Positions 1-9,620 are shown, counted from the first letter of the stretch. The stretch: 46,818 bases of DNA from an uncultured Bacteroidales bacterium (GCA_946184695.1 CAMHGK010000002.1:1-46818); one strand, 5' to 3'. The notes: generated from the letters alone by a model not told the origin. A program made the numbers and translations.

Positions 1-2
1 CA

Positions 3-950
3 AGGCGCGGACGCCTCTGGTGCAACACTATATGCCCTGTAGGCAGTCTGCTCAGTCTATGTTCACGCTATAGCCTTTTGGCACCGGTTATCGACAAGGA
101 TAAATGCACGCGGTGCAAGGCATGCGAGCGCGGATGCAAAGCAGAATGTATCGACATTGCCGAAGGCAGCGTGGACACGTCGCGATGCGTGGCTTGCATG
201 GACTGCTTGCAGAACTGCAAGTTCAATGCCATGCACTATACGCTGCGCCACCGCGAGCAAACGGCTCCTGCCACTGCGACAAAGTCAGTATCGACAGAGG
301 CTGCAAAGCCTGAAAAGCAGGAGAAAAACGCGCCCGACAACTCTCGCCGGCAGTTTCTTACCACGACGGCAGCTCTTAGCCTTACTGCATTAGCACAAGC
401 CCAACATAAGACAACAGACGGAGGTCTGGCAGTCATCACAAACAAGCGCGTACCTACTCGTGCCGTCAGCCTTAAACCGGCAGGAGCACGTTCGCTAAAA
501 CACTTCTCCGCCCACTGTACCGCTTGTGGACTATGCGTATCGGCTTGTCCTAATCAGGTGCTCCGACCGTCCAACGGACTGCTCACACTCATGCAACCCG
601 AGATGTCGTTTGAGCGAGGCTATTGCCCCGAGAACTGCACACGGTGCTCCGAGGTGTGCCCGACAAGGGCTATTGAAAAGATAACTGCCGAGGAACGATT
701 AGACACTCAGATTGGACATGCCGTGTGGCTCAAGGAAAACTGCGTGGTCATTAGCGACGGTGTGGCCTGCGGCAACTGCGCCAAGCACTGCCCCACCAAT
801 GCCATACTCATGGTGGAGACCATAGACGGGCTGGTTCCGGCAGTGGATGAATCACTCTGTATCGGCTGTGGCAAGTGCGAGTATGTCTGCCCCGCCAGAC
901 CATTCAGCGCCATATACGTGGAAGGCTACGAAAAGCACAGACAGCCCTAA
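3..950 (+). CDS. 4Fe-4S polyferredoxin, NapH/NapG-like, 5'-truncated by the window edge
   Basis: The supplied ORF starts at a TTG (78), but the frame is open to the window edge and reads ...LWCNTICPVGSLLSLCSRYSLLAPVIDKDKC, a NapH-like CxxxCPxG motif. Many CxxCxxCxxxCP clusters follow, plus an internal SRRQFLTTTAALSLTALAQA Tat-like motif. Confidence 0.85.
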   Translation, partial: RRGRLWCNTICPVGSLLSLCSRYSLLAPVIDKDKCTRCKACERGCKAECIDIAEGSVDTSRCVACMDCLQNCKFNAMHYTLRHREQTAPATATKSVSTEAAKPEKQEKNAPDNSRRQFLTTTAALSLTALAQAQHKTTDGGLAVITNKRVPTRAVSLKPAGARSLKHFSAHCTACGLCVSACPNQVLRPSNGLLTLMQPEMSFERGYCPENCTRCSEVCPTRAIEKITAEERLDTQIGHAVWLKENCVVISDGVACGNCAKHCPTNAILMVETIDGLVPAVDESLCIGCGKCEYVCPARPFSAIYVEGYEKHRQP

Positions 951-1006
951 TACATTATCATCTACCCATAGTTAATTCTTTTCTTACTCAATACCCATAC
1001 CGTACA

Positions 1007-2386
1007 ATGGACAGAAGAGCATTTATAAAAACTTTTTCAGCCGGCACACTGCTTACCGGAGCCGCGCTCGCAGGCTGCTCGCCCAAGCAACAAACCACAG
1101 GCGACTCCGCCTCGGCTGCTCTCGGAGAGATACCTACGGACCAAATGACCTACCGCACCGGCAAACACGGAGAACGCGTATCGCTATTGGGATACGGCTG
1201 CATGCGATGGCCTACCGTCACGGGCAAGTCGGCTCGCGACAACGATAGCGACATCGACCAAGAAGAAGTCAACCGACTCGTAGATTACGCTATGGCGCAT
1301 GGAGTCAACTACTTCGATACCTCGCCCGCCTACTGCAAGGGATTTTCGGAGCGAGCCACCGGCATTGCACTCGCTCGACACCCGAGAAACGAGTACTATA
1401 TCGCCACCAAACTATCGAACTTCTCGCCCGACACTTGGTCCTACAAGCAGAGCGTCAATATGTACAAACGTTCTTTCGAGTACCTGCAAACCGACCATAT
1501 CGACTTCTACCTGCTGCATGGTATAGGCATGGGTGGCATGGACAACCTTAGAGGCAGATACCTCGATAACGGCGTACTCGACTTCCTACTCGAAGAACGA
1601 AAGGCAGGCAGAATACGCAACTTAGGATTCTCCTACCACGGGGACATCGAATGTTTCGACTATCTGCTCGAACGACACGACATCTACGACTGGGACTTCG
1701 TGCAGATTCAGCATAACTATGTCGATTGGCACTATGCCAAGCAAGTCAACACACGCAATACCAACTCAGAATACCTCTATACCGAGTTGGAAAAGCGACA
1801 TATCCCTGCAGTAATCATGGAACCGCTACTTGGCGGACGCCTTGCTTCGCTCAACCGGCACTCTACCGAACTGCTCAAACAGCGCGAGCCACAGCGCTCC
1901 ATTGCCTCGTGGGCTTTCCGCTTCTCAGGCAACCAACCGGGCGTACTGACATCACTGAGCGGCATGACCTACATGGACCACCTGCAGGATAACCTGCGCA
2001 CATTCTGCCCGCATAAGCAACTCACAGATGACGAGCTGCAACTGCTTGAGCATATCGCACAAAACTACGTCAGCTACCCCATCATACCCTGCACCAACTG
2101 CCAATACTGCATGCCTTGTCCATACGGCATCGACATACCCACCATATTCTTTCTCTACAACAACAGTCTCAATAAAGGAGATATAGTAGCCGACAAGACC
2201 GACCCTGAATACAAAGATGCACGCCGACATTTTCTTATCGACTACCAAAGGCGTGTGCCACGCGAACGACAGGCCGACCACTGCATCGGGTGCGGGCAAT
2301 GCAAGATTCATTGCCCGCAGAGAATCGATATTCCGGCGCAAATGACCAGAATAGACCAACTCGCAGAAAACTACCGACGTCAATAA
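1007..2386 (+). CDS. Tat-exported, probably lipid-anchored aldo/keto reductase with C-terminal ferredoxin motifs
   Basis: MDRRAFIKTFSAGTLLTGAALAGCSPK (twin Arg plus LAGC lipobox). AKR motifs YFDTSPAY, ATKLS, FYLLHG. C-terminal CTNCQYCMPCPYGIDIP and CIGCGQCKIHCPQRIDIP. Start moved from 875 to the ATG at 1007. Confidence 0.88.
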   Translation: MDRRAFIKTFSAGTLLTGAALAGCSPKQQTTGDSASAALGEIPTDQMTYRTGKHGERVSLLGYGCMRWPTVTGKSARDNDSDIDQEEVNRLVDYAMAHGVNYFDTSPAYCKGFSERATGIALARHPRNEYYIATKLSNFSPDTWSYKQSVNMYKRSFEYLQTDHIDFYLLHGIGMGGMDNLRGRYLDNGVLDFLLEERKAGRIRNLGFSYHGDIECFDYLLERHDIYDWDFVQIQHNYVDWHYAKQVNTRNTNSEYLYTELEKRHIPAVIMEPLLGGRLASLNRHSTELLKQREPQRSIASWAFRFSGNQPGVLTSLSGMTYMDHLQDNLRTFCPHKQLTDDELQLLEHIAQNYVSYPIIPCTNCQYCMPCPYGIDIPTIFFLYNNSLNKGDIVADKTDPEYKDARRHFLIDYQRRVPRERQADHCIGCGQCKIHCPQRIDIPAQMTRIDQLAENYRRQ

Positions 2387-2431
2387 TAACAATAAACATC
2401 ACAACCAATAACAACCATAAACATTACGATA

Positions 2432-2668
2432 ATGATAATCTTATTCATCGGAACACAAGAGATTCTTATCATCGCCCTCGTCATTCTGCTACTGTTTGGC
2501 GGTGCTAAGATACCCGAACTCATGCGAGGCATGGGAAAAGGAGTGAAGTCGTTCAAAGAAGGGCTCAACGACCTTAGCGAACCCGCTTCCGGCGACAACA
2601 AGCAAAACACTAAACAAGAGTCCACAAAAGCCGAACCCGACAACGGACAACAAAACAAAGAGCAATAA
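2432..2668 (+). CDS. tatA: Sec-independent protein translocase TatA/E
   Basis: Short N-terminal TM, then FGGAKIPELMRGMGKGVKSFKEGL, characteristic of TatA. Confidence 0.93.
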   Translation: MIILFIGTQEILIIALVILLLFGGAKIPELMRGMGKGVKSFKEGLNDLSEPASGDNKQNTKQESTKAEPDNGQQNKEQ

Positions 2669-2679
2669 GCACAACTGCT

Positions 2680-3468
2680 GTGAGCCAACCGACAGAATCA
2701 TCTGAGCAACTGACTTTCTGGCAGCACCTTGACGTGTTGCGCTCTAACATAATCCGAATACTCGTAGCACTAATGCTATGCAGTATTGTGGCATTTTGTT
2801 TTCGCGACCTTCTATTTTCTGTCATCATAGCACCTACTGCCCCGAACTTCCCCACCTTTCGGCTACTCAACCGACTCTTCGGCGCAGACATCCACTCTGA
2901 ACTGCTGCTAATCAACACTTCACTTGCAGGACAGTTTCTCGTACATGTTCGCATGTCGCTTGTAGCAGGACTGCTGCTTGCAATGCCCTACATACTTTTT
3001 GAGCTGATGCGCTTCATCTCGCCTGCACTCTACGAGTCAGAAAAGAAAGTATCTGTAAGAGTCGTTTGCTGCTCGTATCTGATGTTCATGACGGGTATCC
3101 TCATAGGCTACTTCCTCATCTTCCCGCTCACAGTACTTTTCTTGGGCTCGTATCAGGTGAGTGCAACGGTTGACAACCTTATCTCAATCGAATCGTATAT
3201 CGACATGATGCTCGTTCTGCTACTGATGCTCGGAGTGATGTTTCAGATGCCCGTTATCAGTTACCTGTTAGCACGCTTGGGTCTGCTTCAATACACATGG
3301 CTCAAGCAATATAGAAAACATGCTATCGTAGTGGTAGTCATTCTATCCGCTATCATAACCCCCTCAGGCGACGCCTTCACACTGCTAATCACAGCACTAC
3401 CGCTATACCTGCTTTTTGAACTATCAATAATAGTGGTTAAACACAATCAGAAAGTTGAAAGACAATAG
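2680..3468 (+). CDS. tatC: Sec-independent protein translocase TatC
   Basis: Multi-TM protein, FWQHLDVLRSNIIRI N-terminus, ALYESEKK, ITPSGDAFTLLITALPLYLLFELSI. GTG start directly after tatA. Confidence 0.93.
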   Translation: MSQPTESSEQLTFWQHLDVLRSNIIRILVALMLCSIVAFCFRDLLFSVIIAPTAPNFPTFRLLNRLFGADIHSELLLINTSLAGQFLVHVRMSLVAGLLLAMPYILFELMRFISPALYESEKKVSVRVVCCSYLMFMTGILIGYFLIFPLTVLFLGSYQVSATVDNLISIESYIDMMLVLLLMLGVMFQMPVISYLLARLGLLQYTWLKQYRKHAIVVVVILSAIITPSGDAFTLLITALPLYLLFELSIIVVKHNQKVERQ

Positions 3469-3506
3469 TTAAAAGTCAAAAGATAAAAGAACAAACAAGA
3501 AAAAAT

Positions 3507-4865
3507 ATGAAAACTATCCTCACTCGTATATCCGAAGCGACCAAAGGTCAATGGGTCAGATTTGCAATCTGGACCATAGTATTCCTTGCTTTCCTCACAT
3601 GGCATGGCAATTGGTGGTGGGTACTGCTGTTGCCACTGCTGTTCGACATGTTCATCACCAAACTAATCCCTTGGACATGGTGGAAGAAATACAAAGACAC
3701 ACGCCCCGTACTATACAGCATCTGTTCGTGGATTGATGCCATAGTCTTTGCACTCGTGGCAGTATATTTTATCAATCTTTACTTATTCCAAAACTACCAG
3801 ATACCGTCTTCCTCGCTCGAAAAATCGCTGCGCGTAGGAGATTTCCTGTTTGTCTCTAAGGCGAGTTACGGAGCACGAGTGCCAAATACACCGCTCAGCT
3901 TCCCACTCGTACAGCACACCTTCCCCCAATGGCTGGGCGGAACGAAAAGCTATATCGAACACCCGCAATGGCCCTACCGACGACTCAAAGGCTGGGACCA
4001 CCCAAAGAAGAACGACATCGTGGTGTTCAACTTCCCCGCAGGCGACACCGTCTGCCTCAAGATGCAAAACCCTGACTACTACTCACTGTGCTACCACTAC
4101 GGCGAAAACCTCATCCATAAGCGAGAAGATGTGTTCGGAAAGGTGGTCTATCGTCCGGTTGACCGACGCGAGAACTACGTCAAACGATGCGTAGCCGAAC
4201 CAAACGACACCCTGCAAATCATCGACAACCAAATCTACATCAACTCCCGCCCGCTCAAAGACAACGAAGGCGTGCAGTATAACTACTTCGTCGAGACCAC
4301 CGGCGGCAGACTCTCGCAGGAATATCTCACCAAACTCGGCATTTCCAAAGACGACCGCCACCTTGCCTCCGAACAAGAACTACAGGCAAGAGGGCTCAGC
4401 AGCCATAACCCTACCTACCACCTGCCTCTCACACAAGAGATGAAAAACCGACTTGAGAAAAACAGCAATGTCAAAAGCATCACTATAGAACAAGATATCT
4501 ACCACGAAGTATATCCCTTAGGACATAACTCGTGGACTCGCGACAACTACGGTCCTATCGTCATTCCCGCCAAAGGTATGACCATAAAGATAACACCCGA
4601 AAACTACCACCTCTATCGCAGACCTATCGAAGTATATGAACACTCGACAGCCAAAATCGGAGAGGAATATACATTCAAAATGGACTACTACTGGATGATG
4701 GGTGACAATAGACATAACTCTGCCGACTCGCGCTACTGGGGTTTCGTACCTGAAGACCACATCGTAGGCAGACCCGTATTCATCTGGCTCTCTATCGAGA
4801 AAGACAACCCCTGGCTACAAGGACATATTCGCTGGAACAGAATAGGCAAAAAAGCTTGGCAATGA
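3507..4865 (+). CDS. lepB: Signal peptidase I
   Basis: IPSSSLEKSLRVGDFLFVSKASYGARVPNTP and MMGDNRHNSADSRYWGFVPEDHIVGRP (S26 motifs). Confidence 0.93.
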   Translation: MKTILTRISEATKGQWVRFAIWTIVFLAFLTWHGNWWWVLLLPLLFDMFITKLIPWTWWKKYKDTRPVLYSICSWIDAIVFALVAVYFINLYLFQNYQIPSSSLEKSLRVGDFLFVSKASYGARVPNTPLSFPLVQHTFPQWLGGTKSYIEHPQWPYRRLKGWDHPKKNDIVVFNFPAGDTVCLKMQNPDYYSLCYHYGENLIHKREDVFGKVVYRPVDRRENYVKRCVAEPNDTLQIIDNQIYINSRPLKDNEGVQYNYFVETTGGRLSQEYLTKLGISKDDRHLASEQELQARGLSSHNPTYHLPLTQEMKNRLEKNSNVKSITIEQDIYHEVYPLGHNSWTRDNYGPIVIPAKGMTIKITPENYHLYRRPIEVYEHSTAKIGEEYTFKMDYYWMMGDNRHNSADSRYWGFVPEDHIVGRPVFIWLSIEKDNPWLQGHIRWNRIGKKAWQ

Positions 4866-4869
4866 TATC

Positions 4870-4975
4870 TGCGAAAATGGTGAGAATGGTGGAATGGTGA
4901 AAATGGTGAGAAATGGTGAGAAATGGTGAAAATGGTGAGAAATGAACAAATGGTAAATGAATAAATGGTAAATAG
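4870..4975. repeat. Degenerate AATGGTGA short tandem array
   Basis: aaaatggtgagaatggtggaatggtgaaaatggtgagaaatggtgagaaatggtgaaaatggtgagaaatg... between lepB and the wbqC-like gene. Confidence 0.85.
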
Positions 4976-4978
4976 ACA

Positions 4979-5566
4979 ATGCCCCTCCCTACCGCATATT
5001 TAGCTCCAATAAGTTGGTACGCACACTTCCTGTCCGACCCCGCACCGGAGGTCGAAGTCATGGAGTCGTTTCCGAAGCAGACACTCCGAAACCGCTGCAC
5101 CATAGCAGGAGCCAACGGTACACAGACGCTCACCGTGCCTGTCAGGCGCTCAGAAACAAAGCAACTGACACGCGACACTCGCATTGCCTACCGCGAACCA
5201 TGGCAACACCAACATTTAATGGCACTAACATCTGCATACCAACATACACCTTTTTTCCCATACCTTGCCGACGATTTGTTACCAATATACTCCAAGCAAT
5301 TTACTTTTCTCATCGACTTCAATATGCAGTTGCACGACATTATCTCTAAATGGCTGCAAACAGACCGGCAGCTTTCGACAACAGAGCAATGGAGCGAAGA
5401 CAAAAACCTCGACCTATTTTTTTATTTGAACACACCACAACCTCAATACTACCAGATATTCGCCCACAAAAACGGCTTCTGCCGGAACCTCAGCATCATA
5501 GACCTGATCGCCAATATAGGCACCGAAGCCAATGCATACCTGAATAAACTCAACACCCGAATCTGA
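4979..5566 (+). CDS. WbqC-like family protein
   Basis: N-terminal PTAYLAPISWYAHFL, then RNRCTIAGANGTQTLTVPV, resembling the WbqC family. Confidence 0.75.
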   Translation: MPLPTAYLAPISWYAHFLSDPAPEVEVMESFPKQTLRNRCTIAGANGTQTLTVPVRRSETKQLTRDTRIAYREPWQHQHLMALTSAYQHTPFFPYLADDLLPIYSKQFTFLIDFNMQLHDIISKWLQTDRQLSTTEQWSEDKNLDLFFYLNTPQPQYYQIFAHKNGFCRNLSIIDLIANIGTEANAYLNKLNTRI

Positions 5567-5647
5567 CAATCAACCAACACCTAACCGCACACTCTGCCTC
5601 GCACAAGAAAAGGGCAAAGAAGCGGATCGCAAAACATAAAACTCAAA

Positions 5648-6655
5648 ATGATCAACTATCAAGAACTCGGCTTTGAATATACCGAAACAGACTACCTTAT
5701 TCGCTGCTCCTATCACGACGGAAAATGGGGCAGACTACGCGCTACACGCAATAAATACATACAACTACACGCTTGCTCAACCGCACTACAATACGGACAA
5801 GAGGCCTTTGAAGGACTCAAGGCAATACGAGGCATCGACGGCAAAATACGCATCTTTCGACTCGAAGCCAATGCACACAGAATGCAGAAGTCATGCGAGG
5901 CACTCTATATGGCTAAGGTGCCCGACGACCTGTTTAGGCGCGCCATATTACTATCTCTGAAGAAAAATATCAACTTCCTGCCTCCTTACGGCACAGGCGC
6001 ATCACTCTATTTCAGACCGCTACTTATAGGCACCTCACCACGACTCGGCGTAGGACCCGGCAAAGACTACGAATTTATCATCATAGCATCACCTATCGGC
6101 GAATACTTCCGCGGACATTTCCATACTACCACCTTCCTCGTCACACATACCGTCGACCGCGCAGCACCTCTCGGCACCGGTCCTTACAAGGTAGGCGGCA
6201 ACTACGCCGCTTCATTCCGCGCTACCGAACCCGCACACGCGCAAGGATATGGCACACTCTTTCTTGATGCTACCCACCACCGATATATCGACGAATGTGG
6301 CGCTGCCAATTTCTTCGCCATAAAGGGCAATACCTACATCACACCCAAGTCCGACAGCATCCTCCCCAGCATCACCAACGACTCCTTGATGACCCTCGCA
6401 CGACAGATGGGTATGAACGTAGAACAACGACCCGTACCGCTAACCGAACTCCGCGACTTCGACGAATGTGCAGCATGCGGAACGGCGGCTATCGTATCAC
6501 CTATCAACAAGATTATCGACCCGCAAACCAACACCACATATCACTTCACACAGCAACCCGGACCCGTATGCACTAAACTCTACCAAGCCTTACTCAATAT
6601 CCAATACGGCATCGACCCCGACACTCACAATTGGACAACATTAGTGAACATGTAA
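5648..6655 (+). CDS. ilvE: Branched-chain amino acid aminotransferase
   Basis: ALQYGQEAFEGLKAIRG, RLEANAHRM, GPYKVGGNYAAS, DECGAANFFAI (class IV aminotransferase). Confidence 0.93.
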   Translation: MINYQELGFEYTETDYLIRCSYHDGKWGRLRATRNKYIQLHACSTALQYGQEAFEGLKAIRGIDGKIRIFRLEANAHRMQKSCEALYMAKVPDDLFRRAILLSLKKNINFLPPYGTGASLYFRPLLIGTSPRLGVGPGKDYEFIIIASPIGEYFRGHFHTTTFLVTHTVDRAAPLGTGPYKVGGNYAASFRATEPAHAQGYGTLFLDATHHRYIDECGAANFFAIKGNTYITPKSDSILPSITNDSLMTLARQMGMNVEQRPVPLTELRDFDECAACGTAAIVSPINKIIDPQTNTTYHFTQQPGPVCTKLYQALLNIQYGIDPDTHNWTTLVNM

Positions 6656-6734
6656 TTTCAGACTATCAACGACTAAGCAATATCCGGCTATATATTTCTA
6701 TACACCGAATTGCCATAAGATTATTTAACTGATA

Positions 6735-6768
6735 AAACAGAGGCGTTCATTGCTGAACGCCTCTGTTT
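6735..6768. terminator. Bidirectional hairpin terminator between convergent ilvE and lpxA
   Basis: AAACAGAGGCGTTCA-TTGC-TGAACGCCTCTGTTT: perfect 15-bp stem, 4-nt loop, A/T flanks on both strands. Confidence 0.9.
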
Positions 6769-6801
6769 GTTACAAGTTGTGTAGCTGCTTCAAAAAATCA
6801 C

Positions 6802-7581
6802 CTAAAGTTCAATACCTTTGCAGATGCCGCGCGGGGAGTTGCGGATGAACAGTATCACCTCGTCCCGTTCCTGAGAGCTCGGCAACTCTGTCTCTATACG
6901 CTCCATTGCCTGGCTCACATTTAGTCCGGACTGATATATCAAACGATAGACATCTTGAATGGCTTGAATCTGAGCCGAGCTATAACCCCGCCGACGTAAA
7001 CCTATAGAATTGACTCCGCAGTACTGAATAGGATCACGAGCTGCCGTAATGAATGGCGGTATGTCTTTGTTAATGCGCGAACCTCCTTGAATCATCACAT
7101 GAGAACCTATATGTGAGAACTGGTGAACGAGTGTTCCGCCACCTATCACTGCATAATCGCCTACTACAACCTCGCCCGCAAGTTGCGTGGCGTTAGACAT
7201 TATGATATTATTGCCAAGCACACAGTCGTGAGCCACATGAGAATATGCCATTATCAGGCAACCATTTCCCACCACCGTCCTGCCGCGCGACGCAGTGCCG
7301 CGATGGATAGTAACAAACTCACGAATAACCGTGTTGTCGCCAATGACGGCGAGCGTCTGTTCACCCTTAAACTTCAAATCCTGAGGTATGGCACCTACTA
7401 CGGCCCCTGGAAAGATGGTGCAGTTTTTACCTATGCGAGTGCCCTCGCATATTGTCACATTAGAACCTATACGAGTGCCCTCACCTATCTCTACGTCGCC
7501 CTCTATACATACAAAGGGGTCAACGATGACCGACCGATGCAACTTGGCATCAGGATGAATATAAGCAAGCGGTTGTTTCAT
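6802..7581 (-). CDS. lpxA: UDP-N-acetylglucosamine acyltransferase
   Basis: Left-handed beta-helix hexapeptides and the LpxA-type C-terminus (GVNSIGLRRRGYSSAQI). Confidence 0.95.
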   Translation of the reverse strand: MKQPLAYIHPDAKLHRSVIVDPFVCIEGDVEIGEGTRIGSNVTICEGTRIGKNCTIFPGAVVGAIPQDLKFKGEQTLAVIGDNTVIREFVTIHRGTASRGRTVVGNGCLIMAYSHVAHDCVLGNNIIMSNATQLAGEVVVGDYAVIGGGTLVHQFSHIGSHVMIQGGSRINKDIPPFITAARDPIQYCGVNSIGLRRRGYSSAQIQAIQDVYRLIYQSGLNVSQAMERIETELPSSQERDEVILFIRNSPRGICKGIEL

Positions 7582-7623
7582 TATTTTTAATTCAATTTTT
7601 AAATTATATATTTCAAGTCACGA

Positions 7624-8553
7624 TTAAGAGACATGTGCCTCTAAAATCTGCTTGGCAAACATGGTATTACTGGTGTGACCGGGCTTATATGCGGTCAAGC
7701 GAGCAAGCAGCGGTCTGCCTATCAATGCAATGTCACCTATCAAATCCAAGAGCTTATGACGCGCAGGCTCGTTACTGAATTTTAAATCCGTCAGGTAACC
7801 CAACTCACGCGCATCGCGATTGATGCTCTGACCCAAACTATCGGCAAGTTTGTCAAACTCTACCTGCTCAAGCTGTTCATCATATATTACGACGGCATTC
7901 TTCAAATCGCCGCCTTTGATGTAACCACGCTTAAGCAACGGTTCTACTTCACGCACAAAACAAAACGTGCGAGCCGATGCTACTTGCGCTACATAATCCG
8001 ATAAATCAGCCAACTCTGCCTTTTGCTCACCTAATACACATGAATCAAACGAGACCATCACCTGTACTGAAAAATGCTCGGCAGGTTCCAACATGAGCCA
8101 CGAACCCGTCTGTTCGTTACGCAACGTCAGTGACTCCTTGAGGCGCAAGAAAGTGCGTTCTGTCTGCTGCTCTACTAAACCAACTCGCACAATCTGCTCA
8201 ACATAAATCTTGGCAGAACCGTCCAAAATGGGCATCTCTGGTCCATCAACCTCTATCAGACAGTTGTCAACGCTCATAGCATACAGTGCCGACATGGCAT
8301 GCTCTATTGTAGAAACACCCCAATCGCCTTGCTTGAGCACCGTGCCTCGCTCTGTAGCCGACACATACAATGCCGAAGCTGCATACGTAGGTTTGTCAGG
8401 CAAGTCTATACGACAAATCTGCACTCCAAAACCTGCCTTGGCAGGAGAGAATCGTGCGCGCAAACGCAAACCTGTATGCAGACCCTTACCTTCTAACTCA
8501 AATGACTCTCGCAGTGTATGTTGTAGTGTTGGTTGAATATTCTGTTGCAGCAT
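7624..8553 (-). CDS. lpxC: UDP-3-O-acyl-N-acetylglucosamine deacetylase, without a FabZ domain
   Basis: LHTGLRLRARFSPA, STIEHAMSALYAM, ARTFCFVREVEPL, HKLLDLIGDIAL. ORF ends after the LpxC domain. Confidence 0.95.
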   Translation of the reverse strand: MLQQNIQPTLQHTLRESFELEGKGLHTGLRLRARFSPAKAGFGVQICRIDLPDKPTYAASALYVSATERGTVLKQGDWGVSTIEHAMSALYAMSVDNCLIEVDGPEMPILDGSAKIYVEQIVRVGLVEQQTERTFLRLKESLTLRNEQTGSWLMLEPAEHFSVQVMVSFDSCVLGEQKAELADLSDYVAQVASARTFCFVREVEPLLKRGYIKGGDLKNAVVIYDEQLEQVEFDKLADSLGQSINRDARELGYLTDLKFSNEPARHKLLDLIGDIALIGRPLLARLTAYKPGHTSNTMFAKQILEAHVS

Positions 8554-8588
8554 ATAAATGAACTCAATAATAGATAATAGTAAATAAA

Positions 8589-9620
8589 TTAGCTTTGTTG
8601 CGTTTCTAATCTGTTCAAAACCTGCATCATCTCAGGCAAATGCTTGAAGCCTACAACCGCCCTGCGCCATTTGGCAGCATCGATAGCAGGGTAACCCTGA
8701 TAAGTACCCGGCTTCTTCACTGACGAGGGTACACCTGACTGCGCACCGAAAATACAATTGTCAACTATCTTCAAATGCCCTGCCACACCTACCTGACCGG
8801 CAAGAATACAATGAGAACCTATCTCTGAGGAGCCGGCTATGCCCACTTGCGCACAAAGGAAACTGGACTCTCCTACTCGCACATTATGAGCCACCTGTAC
8901 AAGATTGTCAATCTTTGCATTTCGCTTGATTATAGTTGAGCCCATCATAGCACGGTCAACGGTCGTATTAGCACCTATCTCTACATCATCTTCTATCACT
9001 ACATTGCCTATCTGCTCAATCTTACGATTCACACCGTCAGCATCAGGCTCAAAGCCGAATCCATCGGCACCGATAACCACCCCACTATGCAAAATACAAT
9101 CGGCTCCGACTACACAATCATGATATATCTTAACTCCGGCATATAGAACGGTATTATCACCGATAGACACATTGTCACCTATATAACACTGCGGGTAGAG
9201 CTGAACACCGCTACCTAATTTCACATTTCTGCCTATATAACAAAACGCACCAACGTATGCCGACGCCGGTATAGCAACACCCTCAGTCACAAAGACAGGC
9301 TGTTCTACACCAGTACGACGCGGATTCATCGAGGCTGCAACAACTGACAATAGCTGAGCCATAGCTCCGCGCGCATTATCTACAAGTATAATAGTAGCAG
9401 AGGTATCAACAGACTGCGGATCTGGAAGCAGACTTTTAGTAACAAGCACCACCGAAGCTTCTGCAGCACTCAGACAGGCAAGAAACTTCTCGTCGTGAAG
9501 AAAAGTAAGTGTTCCGGCGATACTGTGCTCAATCGGACTGACATCTGACACTTCGGCAAGTGGATTACCAACTATCACACCGGAAAGGATTTTAGCTATT
9601 TGCTGTGCTGTAAAGGTCAT
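8589..9620 (-). CDS. lpxD: UDP-3-O-acylglucosamine N-acyltransferase
   Basis: Hexapeptide repeats and GADGFGFEPDADG, FGAQSGVPSSVKKPGTYQGYPA typical of LpxD. Confidence 0.95.
   Translation of the reverse strand: MTFTAQQIAKILSGVIVGNPLAEVSDVSPIEHSIAGTLTFLHDEKFLACLSAAEASVVLVTKSLLPDPQSVDTSATIILVDNARGAMAQLLSVVAASMNPRRTGVEQPVFVTEGVAIPASAYVGAFCYIGRNVKLGSGVQLYPQCYIGDNVSIGDNTVLYAGVKIYHDCVVGADCILHSGVVIGADGFGFEPDADGVNRKIEQIGNVVIEDDVEIGANTTVDRAMMGSTIIKRNAKIDNLVQVAHNVRVGESSFLCAQVGIAGSSEIGSHCILAGQVGVAGHLKIVDNCIFGAQSGVPSSVKKPGTYQGYPAIDAAKWRRAVVGFKHLPEMMQVLNRLETQQS

Noticed and set aside
63-445. Overlapping ORFs inside the ferredoxin gene (63-260 -, 104-313 +, 157-393 +, 236-445 -)
   Set aside because: Overlap a strongly recognised coding frame, with no homology-like motifs; spurious.
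875-1006. N-terminal extension of the aldo-keto reductase ORF
   Set aside because: It overlaps the ferredoxin gene end and would bury the Tat signal; the ATG at 1007 gives a proper Tat/lipobox signal.
4870-4975. AATGGTGA repeats considered as a CRISPR-like array
   Set aside because: Units are 7-10 nt with no unique spacers of constant length and no cas genes; a degenerate microsatellite fits better.
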